In this document: one piece after another, positions 1-10,481 of the stretch | Layout of the letters: every line of letters starts with the position of its first letter | How positions within the stretch are numbered: the first letter of the stretch is position 1 | From: Paulinella micropora | Taxonomy: Eukaryota > Cercozoa > Imbricatea > Euglyphida | Reading direction: 5' to 3' | Length of the DNA: 64,000 bases | Assembly: GCA_009731375.1 (NCBI GenBank) | Contig: BJOX01000041.1 | Span: forward strand, 6,679 to 70,678 | Made by a program: the position numbers and the translations under genes | Notes under the pieces: generated by a model | What the model was told of the DNA's origin: nothing | What the model saw: the letters and a program-made list of their open reading frames with translations, nothing else | The model's database searches: none

Positions 1-2497
1 ACACTAAAAAAAAAAAAAAAAAAAAAAAAATTAGACGTATAAAAATAGTTCGACGCCGACGTATAAAAATAGTTCAACTTATAAAAATAGTTCGACGTAT
101 CAAAATAGTTCGACGTGAAAGCAGATGTGAAATTTACAGCTACTTTGACCGGGAAGTTTATATTATTACTATTATTAATATTATTAATATTTCAATGAAC
201 TGATGCCACCGATAAAGTTTCCATTTAATAATATTCAACTAATATTAGTTTTCAAAAACTGTCAGAGAATGAAAAAATGTATCCGCATATGCTACTAACT
301 GGCACGTGCCGATGCATTTTAGCAAGTCAAGTTTTTTTGAATTTACTATATTAGTGGTGTCTCAACACCTCCGATCTATGCTCAGTTTCTGCGCGCAAAA
401 TGCATGTTCATACTTGAAAGAGTAATGAATGAGGTTCAATACATCACAAGAAACAAATGTATCAATTTTTTCTTAATAAATTATATTTCGACCTAGAAAA
501 GTTGAAGCGAAAACCTATCGTCAGGAGGGTCGTCAAAAAATGGAAATGAATCTAGGAGTCGTATTTCTCATTAATAATTCAAAAAAATCGTTCCATTCAG
601 TTTCTACTATCACTAGGCTAGCTTCCCTGATCTTTTTAGCCATTCATTTTGTCTGTGGTTACAGGTACACAGCAACTTTTTGAAAGCATGAGTTTCGTGG
701 ACACAGTGACCTTGTATGCAGCTAATATACTGTGGAACTTTATTTTTATGCTTGGAATATCATATCTGTCACTAGGATGGTCGTTTCCAATCAAAAAATT
801 TCGAGGAGCGAACTCCTCTCATAGCTTTTGAAAGTGATTTTTTTCTTCCGACATACCCTCCAAAGTGAGACTTCATGTTTTCATTCTACACACAAATTGA
901 AGTGTACCGGGTTTGAGGAATCATGTGTATTAAGTGTACAAAAAAATTTTAGACACTTTCTAGCCCTATACAAACTGAACTCTGATCACAAAACCAAATG
1001 TTCTATTTTTTCGGATCTTACAAGACCCAAGTTTTACAAGGAAAATTTCTTGCACAGAAATGGAATTTTGTTGAAAAAATTTGTACATGTGTTCCTGAAC
1101 ACCTATCCTATCGAAGTGTGGAACGCAAATATCACGAAACATAGAAGGGGCTACAAATATCAACAACGAAAACGAGTGCACACACACCATTTTTCAGCCA
1201 AAAAAATTCACGAAAATAGCCACAACGATACCGTGAAAATCGGCTGAAAAATGTGAGGGCCGGCGTGAACAACAAGCAAAAGTTGTGTCAAATCGGGGGA
1301 ACGATAGGCTTCTAAACCAGGATGTTTCAGAAGCTGAGCTTGTAGTATGTGATAGAGCATAACTTGAATTTTCCCCCGACATATTTTTCAACAGTTTTTA
1401 TTGAGTTTTCACACGGTTTCTTTTTTATAAAACTATTTTCATTCAGACAGTGTTGTCTTTGAATGCATAGTGTGCAGGCATAGTGTGACACATTGTCATG
1501 AATTTTGCGTTGCGGAGTATTTCAATATATGTAATTTCAAATTTTAAAAAAAGTACATTCGTAACTATAAAACTGCAAAAGCCTATCTTCCCCCCCGATT
1601 TATTCACATGTCATCGACCGATATGAATAACAGTAACGACTACTACTAATGGATAATTAAAATCATGAATAGTGGTCCGACATAACTGAGGAGGAAGAGT
1701 CTAATTACAAATGTCCAAGCTCTAAAAACGTGAAAAATCTGCTTGCCATGCTTTCCCCTACCTTTCCTCCAAATATCAGCGGCCGCGTTCTGGCAGCTTT
1801 AGAATCAAAATTATTAGACTAATTTTTTGTATATATAATTTACTGTAAAAATTAATAATCCGCGGACTTTTCAAAATTTGGCGGCGCCGCGGCCAGTAGA
1901 CCGTTTTGGTAGCTCTGATAGTAAAAACATCATAAATGTGTTTGCCAATCTTTCCCCTACCTTCACACTGGACAACGAGAAGGTCGTACTTTACTTTATT
2001 AGAGATATACGATACTCAACACGTCACTAAGCGCCACAACCCCACATACCAAAACTGATTACGGGCGGGCCGCGACCGCCAATTCTTGAAAAGTCTGAGA
2101 ATCATTCAATGTTGAATTACCGGTGTAAAAAAATTTACTCAGGCTACGCGAGCGGACTTCTTTACCTGGTGGAGGGCCTTCGACTAAGGTTAAGTCTAGC
2201 CGGGGTGGACTGTTCAAGGACGCCCCAAACTGTTTTGGGAGTGATTGTGCCTTGTGCTAGGTCAAACGGAATGTCTAGCACTTCTCATGAGTGCTTGTAT
2301 AGTTCACGCGGTATGGTCTTTATCTTTGGGAGATATGATATCATCCAACGTCTCCAGCCTCTTAGCGTCTTTATATACCGGTAAATAATGTCTCACTTGC
2401 GGATCTTCCACCGGATCCAGACTCCTCCAAAAATTTAATACCGGTTGTATGATCTGCGCCGCCGCCGAAATTCGCTTCGATCGCGTTTGGCGTCTTT
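1..2497. other. AT-rich intergenic DNA, no supported gene
   Basis: No convincing gene is visible. The open frames present are short, overlap on both strands and lack recognisable motifs. The stretch opens with an A-run of about 25 bases. Around 1740-1990 two degenerate copies of a segment containing a CTTTCCCCTACCTT core alternate with NotI-like GC islands. I see nothing else in it. Confidence 0.6.
34..117. repeat. Short tandem repeat, about 20-bp unit, four copies
   Basis: Four imperfect head-to-tail copies of a unit built around TATAAAAATAGTTCGACG lie just after the opening A-run. The third copy is shortened and the fourth carries a base change (TATCAAAATAG). It is a local satellite with no coding potential. 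Confidence 0.75.
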
Positions 2498-2785
2498 GGG
2501 GCTAGCCACCCAGCAAATGATCTCCCAACTCCTCCTGGTTCACACAAACCATGACTTACTCCGACGAGGGTGCAGAAAATAGGCTTTAAAAAACCGATGA
2601 ATTTTGGCATTCAGGACACTCCCCTAATTCAAATATTTGCGTGAATTCCAAAAAAAGTTATATCAGCATCAACATCGAGTCTGGGGCTAGCCACCCTGCA
2701 AATATGAGCTCCCACCTCCTCGTTGAACAAACCATGATTTATTCCTACAGGGGTGCGGAAATGCGGGGTGGGGGGGGGGGGAGGA
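2498..2785. repeat. Degenerate tandem duplication, about 185-bp period
   Basis: A segment beginning GGGGCTAGCCACCC at 2498 recurs at 2683 with substitutions and small indels. Both copies share the CTAGCCACC, CTCC and AACCATGA blocks in the same order. Divergence suggests an old duplication in noncoding DNA. Confidence 0.6.
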
Positions 2786-2860
2786 GTGAGGGGGGTGATA
2801 CACAATTTTTACTTTCCCCCTCCCCCCAAACCCACCCCCTACTCCCAACACCTTTCAGGG

Positions 2861-2912
<52 letters not shown>
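2861..2912. repeat. (TAA)n microsatellite
   Basis: A pure TAA array that directly precedes a copy of the dispersed repeat at 2914. The same arrangement occurs at 3410-3463 and, inverted, near 29.6-30.1 kb, so the TAA array is probably the tail of a retroelement and not an independent satellite. Confidence 0.85.
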
Positions 2913-2913
<1 letters not shown>

Positions 2914-2914
<1 letters not shown>

Positions 2915-2991
2915 GTGCTTCTCTGTCAATGGCTGATGCATTTCTGCACATGCGCCTCCATCGTCTCACCCGTGAGGGGAGTACGAAGAAT
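2914..2991 (+). repeat. Dispersed repeat copy 1 (SINE/LINE-tail like)
   Basis: Begins TGCTTCTCTGTCAATGG immediately after a TAA array and runs into an N gap. A near-identical copy lies at 3464-3528 and an inverted one at 29899-29975. In the 29.7-kb copy it continues into a tRNA-like segment, so these look like members of one tRNA-derived interspersed family. The remainder of this copy is hidden by the gap. Confidence 0.7.
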
Positions 2992-3280
2992 NNNNNNNNN
3001 NNNNNNNNNNNNNNNNNNNNNNNNNNNNNNNNNNNNNNNNNNNNNNNNNNNNNNNNNNNNNNNNNNNNNNNNNNNNNNNNNNNNNNNNNNNNNNNNNNNN
3101 NNNNNNNNNNNNNNNNNNNNNNNNNNNNNNNNNNNNNNNNNNNNNNNNNNNNNNNNNNNNNNNNNNNNNNNNNNNNNNNNNNNNNNNNNNNNNNNNNNNN
3201 NNNNNNNNNNNNNNNNNNNNNNNNNNNNNNNNNNNNNNNNNNNNNNNNNNNNNNNNNNNNNNNNNNNNNNNNNNNNNNNN
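2992..3280. other. Assembly gap (N run)
   Basis: 289 undetermined bases. The repeat copies on both sides suggest that a repeat could not be assembled. Translations across it are meaningless. Confidence 0.95.
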
Positions 3281-3405
3281 TGTGCAAGTGCATACACCAA
3301 GCGCGGTTGCTAGAGCTGCCTCGAAACCCCACCCATAACAATCTGGTGTCTGCTGGGTCCTGGGCTATCGACCAGCATATGCGGAGTTTAAGATCTTTTA
3401 CGCGC

Positions 3406-3409
<4 letters not shown>

Positions 3410-3464
<55 letters not shown>

Positions 3465-3528
3465 GTGCTTCTCTGTCAATGGCTGATGCATTTCTGCACA
3501 TGCGCCTCCATCGTCTCACCCGTGAGGG
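3410..3528 (+). repeat. (TAA)n plus dispersed repeat copy 2
   Basis: A TAA array is followed at 3464 by the same TGCTTCTCTGTCAATGG segment seen at 2914, again ending in an N gap. Two tandem copies separated by about 550 bp, each truncated by a gap, suggest a collapsed repeat cluster. Confidence 0.7.
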
Positions 3529-4188
3529 NNNNNNNNNNNNNNNNNNNNNNNNNNNNNNNNNNNNNNNNNNNNNNNNNNNNNNNNNNNNNNNNNNNNNNNN
3601 NNNNNNNNNNNNNNNNNNNNNNNNNNNNNNNNNNNNNNNNNNNNNNNNNNNNNNNNNNNNNNNNNNNNNNNNNNNNNNNNNNNNNNNNNNNNNNNNNNNN
3701 NNNNNNNNNNNNNNNNNNNNNNNNNNNNNNNNNNNNNNNNNNNNNNNNNNNNNNNNNNNNNNNNNNNNNNNNNNNNNNNNNNNNNNNNNNNNNNNNNNNN
3801 NNNNNNNNNNNNNNNNNNNNNNNNNNNNNNNNNNNNNNNNNNNNNNNNNNNNNNNNNNNNNNNNNNNNNNNNNNNNNNNNNNNNNNNNNNNNNNNNNNNN
3901 NNNNNNNNNNNNNNNNNNNNNNNNNNNNNNNNNNNNNNNNNNNNNNNNNNNNNNNNNNNNNNNNNNNNNNNNNNNNNNNNNNNNNNNNNNNNNNNNNNNN
4001 NNNNNNNNNNNNNNNNNNNNNNNNNNNNNNNNNNNNNNNNNNNNNNNNNNNNNNNNNNNNNNNNNNNNNNNNNNNNNNNNNNNNNNNNNNNNNNNNNNNN
4101 NNNNNNNNNNNNNNNNNNNNNNNNNNNNNNNNNNNNNNNNNNNNNNNNNNNNNNNNNNNNNNNNNNNNNNNNNNNNNNNNNNNNNNNN
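3529..4188. other. Assembly gap (N run)
   Basis: 660 undetermined bases following the second copy of the dispersed repeat. Confidence 0.95.
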
Positions 4189-4285
4189 CCAATCGGTGGA
4201 ATAAAGGAAGTGACGGCATAGAACATTACTCTAGGAGCTTTATACCAATCAGCCCATGGAAAGGACCGATGGCCTATGTACTCCC

Positions 4286-4365
<80 letters not shown>

Positions 4366-4527
4366 GTAGTAGTAGTAGTAGTAGTAGTAGACAATGCAAA
4401 GAAGGAGAAAGAAAAAGGGGAAATGAAAAAAGAAAGGAAAAGAAAGACTAGTACGTGCAAAGGCAGGGGTAAACAACAAGAGTAAAAAGGAGGAGAAGAA
4501 GAAGAAGAAGAAGAAGAAGAAGAAGAA

Positions 4528-4571
<44 letters not shown>

Positions 4572-4636
4572 GAAGAAGAAGAAGAAGAAGAAGAAGAAGA
4601 AGAAGAAGAAGAAGAAGAAGAAGAAGAAGAAGAAGG
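4286..4636. repeat. Compound trinucleotide microsatellite
   Basis: (TAA)n passes into (TAG)n near 4363, then after a purine-rich spacer into a long (AGA)n array at about 4490-4636. The homopolymeric proteins predicted from it are artefacts of triplet repeats. Confidence 0.9.
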
Positions 4637-5235
4637 GCCAGCGTGTTCCTAAACCTCAATTAACGACGAATTTTCAGAAACTACATTCAGTGTCACACTA
4701 ATGCAGCACTTGCGACTGACTAGTCTAGATTGTACCTTTAAACGATTTCGAACGCAGTAAAGTTGACGTCTGTCCAAACAAGCAGTGAAATTACGGCATA
4801 AACCACAAACCCGCACTGCCAGTCGCAAGATCACTAGCTGCAGGCTCGCGTTGCTAACGGTCTTGGACTCGGTACCTTTTTGTCCTTCTCTCAGTCTCTC
4901 TGAGAACGATCTTTGATTCATCGTTAACGTATTTTCATGTTGCTGTCTCACTCTCGTGTATTGGAGGTGAGCTCAATCATTCTTTATAAGGCAATTCACG
5001 CTGCTCCAACTACCAACAGAACCGCCTTCCCATGAGTCTGCCCTCGGCACTGAAGGCGTTGCGTCCCCTGACCCAGGATATAGCCACTTGTCGTTGGTGA
5101 GCCCATCCGGGCCGTTGAAGACGTGCTTGCAAGTAAGCTTTTTGGAGCCGTCAGATATCACGCAAGTCATAACACTTGCCTCACTAATATCACCAAGACT
5201 CCAGGTATACTAAGAGAGACAAACAGGAACACACC
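4637..5235. other. Unique intergenic DNA, nothing recognised
   Basis: Unique sequence of balanced composition with short open frames on the minus strand but no motif or conserved pattern. It ends in a CA/TA microsatellite at 5236-5291 that abuts the viral terminal repeat. Confidence 0.5.
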
Positions 5236-5291
5236 CACCCACCCACCAACACACACACACACACACATATACATATAATATATATATATGT

Positions 5292-5490
5292 GTGTGGCGG
5301 ACCTGTCTATTCGTATATCAAATACAAGCACAGAAAAGACGAAAAACACACACAGGAAAACAGAAAAACACACACAGGAAGCACAAAACATACATTTGTT
5401 TTACAAAAACACGGAAAACTAAGCAGACTAAGGCTAGTTTAGACAAAATAACGACTAATTCATATTTTTCTTCTAAAAAATATATATAAA
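5292..5490 (+). repeat. PLV left terminal inverted repeat
   Basis: Starts GTGTGGCGGACCTGTC and is the reverse complement of 28533-28739, with few differences. The match continues through the A/T-rich inner segment (TTCTAAAAAATATATATAAAC) before diverging. The outermost ten or so bases present at the right end (ATGATCATTT) are missing here and replaced by TA microsatellite, so the left tip is truncated or eroded. Confidence 0.9.
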
Positions 5491-5496
5491 CGAAGT

Positions 5497-5684
5497 TTAT
5501 ATGAATTAGTCGTTATTTTGTCTAAACTAGCCTTAGTCTGCTTAGTTTTCCGTGTTTTTGTAAAACAAATGTATGTTTTGTGCTTTCTGTGTGTGTTTTT
5601 CTGTTTTCCTGTGTGTGTTCTTCGTCTTTTCTGTGCTTGTATTTGATATACGAATAGACAGGTCCGCCACACATAAATGATCAT
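5497..5684 (-). repeat. Extra inverted copy of the PLV terminal repeat
   Basis: Reverse-complement copy of the left TIR, separated from it by about 30 A/T-rich bases, so 5292-5684 forms a near-perfect palindrome with arms of about 175 bp. This copy retains the terminal CATAAATGATCAT that is also found at the right end. It could be an inverted duplication, a two-TIR deletion derivative, or the imprint of a hairpin telomere junction. Confidence 0.88.
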
Positions 5685-6012
5685 TGTAGTATAGGGGGCC
5701 ACTTCGGCACACTTTTTCAGTGCAGTTTCTCTAGAGAAACCACCCTAAGAGCCGTTATTTAGTTTTCTCTCTAAGTTCAAAACAACAATTTCATTAAAAT
5801 CTCTCTTACTGCGAAAAGTTGTCCAAGTGCCCGCACTGAAAACAGAAAGTTGTCCAAAACCCCGCAAGTCAGAATTTTGGTGGTGTGCTTTTTCGCCTCA
5901 CCTTTCTCGTCTGCGGTGTTGTCGATATTGGTCCATTTTTTTTGCTGATATGATCAAAATTGGAGGGATCTTAAAAGTTCAATAGGGGAAAAAAATAGTT
6001 TTGCTAATGTGA
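5685..6012. repeat. PLV left subterminal noncoding region with 60-bp tandem repeat
   Basis: No gene seen. Near 5943 and 6003 two copies of a unit (ATGATCAAAATTGGAGGGATC / ATGTGATCAGAATTGGAGAG) follow one another with about 60-bp spacing. GTTGTCCAA also occurs twice near 5820 and 5850. Such direct repeats just inside the TIR could serve replication or packaging; that is inference. Confidence 0.5.
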
Positions 6013-6444
6013 TCAGAATTGGAGAGATCTTAAATATTTAATATTAGTTTCCATATCTCTTTGCTCCTCTCTCTGTTCCTCTGTCAGTTTCTCCATCTGC
6101 TCCTCTTTCTGCTTCTCTGCCTCTTCCTCTTTCTGTTTGAGATATTCTCCTTTGTATTTATCTAATACTACTTTATTAATTTCTCTGTATTTTTTCTGTT
6201 GCTCTTGGATCTTATCCTTATTTGATTTATAATACTCCCTTCGCTGTTTATTTATCTTATCCTTATTTGCTTCTCTATATTTCCTTTGCTGTTCTTTAAC
6301 CTTCTCCTTGTTATTTTCCCTATATTTTTTTCGATATTCTTTAATTTTCTCCTTGTGTTTCATTTGATATCTTTCCCTGTATCGTTGTTGTCGAGGATTG
6401 GGGGCATTTAGAAAAACCTTTAGTTCGTCTATGGTATAACTCAT
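6013..6444 (-). CDS. Lys/Glu/Asn-rich coiled-coil protein with 13-residue repeats
   Basis: A 143-residue protein. After a short N-terminus (MSYTIDELKVFLNAPN) it consists of tandem units resembling YRENNKEKVKEQQ, then a Glu/Lys-rich helix. The same YxxxNKExxKQ pattern forms the C-terminal tails of both GIY-YIG proteins in this element (23.4 and 26.7 kb) and the small protein at 7473, so it may be a detached tail of such an endonuclease or a related DNA-binding helix. The start is placed next to an A/T-rich promoter-like stretch. Function unknown; nuclease residues are absent. Confidence 0.7.
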   Translation of the reverse strand: MSYTIDELKVFLNAPNPRQQRYRERYQMKHKEKIKEYRKKYRENNKEKVKEQQRKYREANKDKINKQRREYYKSNKDKIQEQQKKYREINKVVLDKYKGEYLKQKEEEAEKQKEEQMEKLTEEQREEQRDMETNIKYLRSLQF

Positions 6445-6479
6445 ATTTTATACTATATAGTATGTGCTTAATACATAAT

Positions 6480-6983
6480 TCAACGAGTGAATATAAGAGC
6501 AGGAGAAGCAGACCGACAGTAACTCATAAGAGTGGTCATGTTTTGCCAGCAATTCTCCGGCATGTCATCGGATTCTGCTGCACTGTTCAGAATTCTACTG
6601 ATGGGCACGGGGCTTACGAGTGAAGTACTACTCGTTCTATTGTGAGGCCATTCGGGCCATATAAGCTCAGTATTTCCGCTGGTGATGTGGGATGAAGTTA
6701 CGTAAATATACGTAATACCGCCTGCGATAGTGAGGATGCTTAACACAAAGCCTTTCGATATTAACTTTCTGAGAACGCTCTTGCTTCCCGGGATAGATTG
6801 CAGTTTTGTTTGGTTCCACAAATCGGTTGTTAGCAATTGATGCAACTGGGCTTCAAGGAGCAAGAATTTAGCAAGTTGTTTATATTGGTCCGGCAACCCA
6901 ATTGCCTTCAGAAGAGCAGAGTATTCCTCGGCTGCCCGCGTTTTCCTGCCACCGACCGCTTTAGCAGCTTTGTTTGTGTTCAT
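6480..6983 (-). CDS. Putative single-pass membrane protein, unknown function
   Basis: A 167-residue protein on the same strand as the coiled-coil gene downstream of it. Residues about 78-95 (FVLSILTIAGGITYIYV) form one hydrophobic segment preceded by basic residues (LRKLISK), consistent with a membrane anchor. The N-terminal third is helical and charged, and the C-terminal third is Ser/Pro/Asn-rich with three cysteines. I do not recognise a family. The ORF is intact, which stands out beside the broken neighbours. A minor virion membrane protein would fit the setting, but this is a guess. Confidence 0.55.
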   Translation of the reverse strand: MNTNKAAKAVGGRKTRAAEEYSALLKAIGLPDQYKQLAKFLLLEAQLHQLLTTDLWNQTKLQSIPGSKSVLRKLISKGFVLSILTIAGGITYIYVTSSHITSGNTELIWPEWPHNRTSSTSLVSPVPISRILNSAAESDDMPENCWQNMTTLMSYCRSASPALIFTR

Positions 6984-7029
6984 TTGCTTTCTTTCTTTGT
7001 TCTTTTTAAAGTAAGCACTCTGTAAAAAA

Positions 7030-7470
7030 TGTGTTGCGCAGGTGAGAGGAAAATAATTTTATTTGTAAGGTGTCCGACCCCAAGGTCGGCCGTGTCCGGG
7101 TCGGTTTTTTAAAGGTCGGACACTTTTTAGTTATTAAATTTCAGTATTTCTTATATTATTCTTCTTCCTATTATCTAAATTTTATAGTGTCCGGGGTGTC
7201 CGACCTTTTATTTAAAAAAAGTAAATTTTCCAAGGTGTCGGGATACTCTCTACTAGACACCTCCAAAAATTTCCGGGCGGGGGGGTATCACGTCGGACAG
7301 GTAGGCCTTCATTAATACTAACAAAAATATTCTCTCTCAGATTGCTACTATCAACAACGGCTGTCCGACCTTGTCCGGGTCGTTTTTAACAACATTTAAG
7401 AAGAATATAAGGGTTTATTTGGATTTTTAATTTAAAATAAATAAAATAATTTCATTATATATAAGGGACA
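7030..7470. promoter_or_regulatory. Intergenic cluster of GTCCGACC-type motifs
   Basis: About 440 bp between divergent genes. At least six occurrences of GTCCGACC, GGTCGGAC or GTCCGGGTCG lie in both orientations between 7069 and 7382, several able to pair (GTGTCCGACC with GGTCGGACAC near 7105-7125). This GC-rich motif contrasts with its A/T-rich surroundings. A replication origin or a protein-binding array is plausible; nothing in the sequence settles which. Confidence 0.5.
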
Positions 7471-7472
7471 TA

Positions 7473-7700
7473 ATGCCGAGGACACCTCAATTCACTAAGG
7501 AAGAAGTGGTTCAACGGAGAAGGGAAAGGGCGAAAGCATTTTTAAGGGCTCATCCTGATAAAAATAGGGCAAATGCGAAGGCATACTATTATAAGAACCA
7601 AGAGAGGATAAAATTATTGCGGAAGGAGAAATATGAAAAACAAAAAGCAGAATTGCTTGAATTAAGGGCTTTTCGTAATAATATGTTAAACAATATATAA
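7473..7700 (+). CDS. Small basic protein of the NKE-repeat type
   Basis: A 75-residue, very basic protein (MPRTPQFTKEEVVQRRRERA, then AHPDKNRANAKAYYYKNQER). The AYYYKNQERIKLL segment resembles the repeat units of the protein at 6013 and the GIY-YIG tails. An A/T-only promoter-like stretch (ATTATATATAAGGG) lies just upstream. Intact and probably expressed with the virus. It may bind nucleic acid, judging from charge only. Confidence 0.55.
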   Translation: MPRTPQFTKEEVVQRRRERAKAFLRAHPDKNRANAKAYYYKNQERIKLLRKEKYEKQKAELLELRAFRNNMLNNI

Positions 7701-7748
7701 TTTATTTTATATATTCTCATAAAAAATATATATACTATTATATAAACC

Positions 7749-8226
7749 ATGGACACCTCTCACCGCCGATCGTATTGGACATATGATGACCTAAGACTTC
7801 ATTTGGATTATGTAAGTGGAAATTATTTCCTAAATCTGGTTCATTTATATCGCCCGATGGAAAGTGGAACACGAACGACTGGAAACTTGTGGAAAGTATA
7901 GAAAACGGAGAAGAACAATATTGTTGTTGTTCGCACGAGATTTCAAAGAATTACATTATAAAAAATGTAAAAAAACGGGAACGAAATGGTGCTGGGCTTT
8001 GAATGTATCAAGCGGTTTAAGAACGATAAAATGAACGAAGACCTATCATTGCTTATTCGCACTCTTGACAATCCAAACATTAAATTCTGTTGCTATTGTA
8101 ATAGCAAAAGGGCTTCCAAAAAAGATTGTAGAAAAGTATCCGAACAGGGACAAGTATTATCATAAGACCTGCCTCATAAAGAAATTGAAGCATTGCGAAC
8201 TTTGTGAAATGCGGGTGCTTGAATAA
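7749..8226 (+). pseudogene. Broken zinc-finger protein (multiple frameshifts)
   Basis: Starts at ATG 7749 (MDTSHRRSYWTYDDLRLHLD), then shifts frame three or four times. Recognisable pieces in order are EEQYCCCSHEISKNYIIKN, VLGFECIKRF, KFCCYCNSK and YYHKTCLIKKLKHCELCE. The first two resemble a CxCxH...NxxxxxxGxxCIxxF module I associate with small viral zinc proteins; the last two suggest a second zinc-binding site with C-x2-C pairs and an HxxxC. No single frame covers the gene, so it is either inactivated or mis-sequenced. Function unknown. Confidence 0.5.
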
Positions 8227-8366
8227 GTAAAAAAAAAAAAGAAATTATTTTTTTTGTATAAAGATATATAAAAAATTATAATTACCTATTAAGGATAGTG
8301 TTATATATATGGATATATAGAATAATTAATTTATTTTTATTGAAAAGATCTGAGCGACTATATAAC

Positions 8367-10440
8367 ATGACCGCACCGACACTGAGCAATGAGCAATGGT
8401 ATTGGAAACAAGAAGAAGCACTGAGAGATAAACCGCAGGACGCGGTCCTTATTAAGTGGGGGAACTCTGTTTCACATTTGAACGGGCCGACAAGAATATT
8501 GAATTGCGAACCATACTTGATATTTCTGTTTATAACAAAAACAGGGCTTTCCGCACTATCTATTCTCATAAAGATGGTAGCGACCGCGTTTTGCTTCCGT
8601 ATTCATACACACCAAAAACAAACACCTTGAAACTGCTTCAGGATGTAGAAATAGACGATTATTTGATTATGCGACCCGATGATCATACATTTTACAACAT
8701 CAAAATTCCCGAATATACAACTTTGAAACGATATCAACATATCACATTGGAAGAAATATACGAAATCATACTCAGCAAAATACCAAATGTAGAAATTGTT
8801 GAAAAAAAGCAGAGAATGTTTATTTTAAAAACCATAGGGACACGAATATGTATTATAAACGGAGAAGAAAATAACAGCGATAATTGCTATGTAGTATGGA
8901 GAAGAGACGGATTGTATTTCTATTGCCACGATAGTAATTGCGAGGGCAAAGGTATAAAAATTTACGAACTATCTCCCCCCGTCATCCGTAATATCAACAC
9001 GATTGAAGATTTGCGACGACTTGCCGATGAATGTAATAATTTGGAAAAATTCACAGAGTTGATAGATACTGCTTTGGCTTGGATGAATAAATCATACACT
9101 TTTGCTAACTTAGCAAAGCCGACCATAATTGAAGAATATGTTGATTCCAAAGGCAAGCAGGTATTTCGCTACAAGACGGAATCAGCAATAGAATCATTCT
9201 TCAAAAACAAGAGAGTAAAGACCAATTTATCAAAGGAGGATGGATAGCATTAGGCAAAAACCCCGCCACATTGAATGTTGTTGATTTGTATAAAATGTGG
9301 AACACACACCCGAAAAGACGCGAAGTGAATGATGTAATCTTTGATCCAAAAGCATACTTTGATAACGACAAACAAGGGTTTTATAATTTGTTTAAGGGTT
9401 TTGAAATTCCAGCGGACACATAAGAAGACGTGAAATCATTCACGGCAGAAGAAGAAAAAAATGAAGCATTCTTTCAGCATATCTTAAACAGATGGTGCGG
9501 GGGAAGGCAGGACATATATAAAAAGGTGCTTGCTATGTTCGCGAGCATTTACCAGAAGCCATGGCAAAAACTACACTTATCATTAGTTTTGACAAGCACT
9601 GAACGAGCAGGAAAGGGAATTATTCTTGAAATATTCAAAGATATAATAGATGCCGATTATTACTTCCAGCCGTCCGATGTTAAAGAAATTTTGGGCGATT
9701 TCAATGCCCAACTAGCAAAAGCAATTGTAGTATTTATGGACGAAATGGTCTGGGGTGGTGATAAAGAACGAGCGGGAACAATTAAGAAACTTGTATCAGA
9801 AAATACACTCACCCTTAAACAAAAATATTTACCAAATCTAACATTAGAAAATATGTTGTTCTTGGTCCTTGCTTCAAACGAAGAATGGGTAGTGCCGGCG
9901 GGAACCACAGAGCAACGATGGCTAGTCCTTGATGTTTCTGATGAACTGGCACTCATGAAACCAGACGAGAAACGAGAAGTAATTATAGATATTAGGTCTA
10001 TTGACAGGCAACGACTAGCGAAGTTTCTCCTTGAAAGAGACCTCAGCGATTTTAATGACCGCGAAACGATTATTACAAAGGGACTGCGAGAACAAAAAGT
10101 GAAATCCCTTTCAAAGTTAAGCAAGTGGTGGTTGGATTGCTTAAACTTGGAATATGTTACAAAAGAGTTTCCAGAAATTCATTTTGGTAAAGAGGTTTCA
10201 AAAGAAGCGTTGTATGATGTGTATAAAGCAAATGCGAATGATCCGCACACTTCACGGGTCAGTTTCTGGACCAGTCTTAGAAAACTTATGCCAAATGTGG
10301 TAGAAAAGAAGAAAACAATGGAAGAATGTATAAGAATTAAATGTGTAGATTTACCAACCTTAGAAGAATGTAAAAATCAATGGAAGGTTATTTACGGCGA
10401 TAATGAATGGACTTTTGACGACGACAATGACGATGAATAA
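8367..10440 (+). pseudogene. Primase / superfamily 3 helicase (D5-like), disrupted
   Basis: Replication protein of the PLV. The start is ATG 8367, straight after TATATAAC. The N-terminal primase-like half runs to about 9210. The DUF5906/D5-type helicase follows, with a pre-helicase segment (VVDLYKMWNTHPKRREVND), Walker A-like STERAGKGII near 9600, acidic Walker B (IVVFMDEMVWG) near 9730, sensor/motif C (FLVLASNEEW) near 9860 and an arginine-finger segment (TTEQRWLVLDV). It is broken by a frameshift at about 8455-8465, another at about 9205-9220 and an in-frame TAA at 9421. The helicase part alone (9430-10440) is open. Loss of function is likely unless these are consensus errors. Confidence 0.85.
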
Positions 10441-10481
10441 TAATATATAACTGATTTTTTTTTGTTATGCTTATATATAAC

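Noticed and set aside
649-1391. Four short overlapping ORFs
   Set aside because: No motifs, no codon bias, overlapping on both strands; expected by chance in AT-rich DNA.
2641-4460. ORFs of 120-330 codons
   Set aside because: They cross N gaps and TAA microsatellites and contain only repeat-derived residues.
5292-5684. CRISPR-like or satellite array
   Set aside because: Only two inverted copies of a viral TIR; no direct repeat-spacer pattern anywhere in the window.
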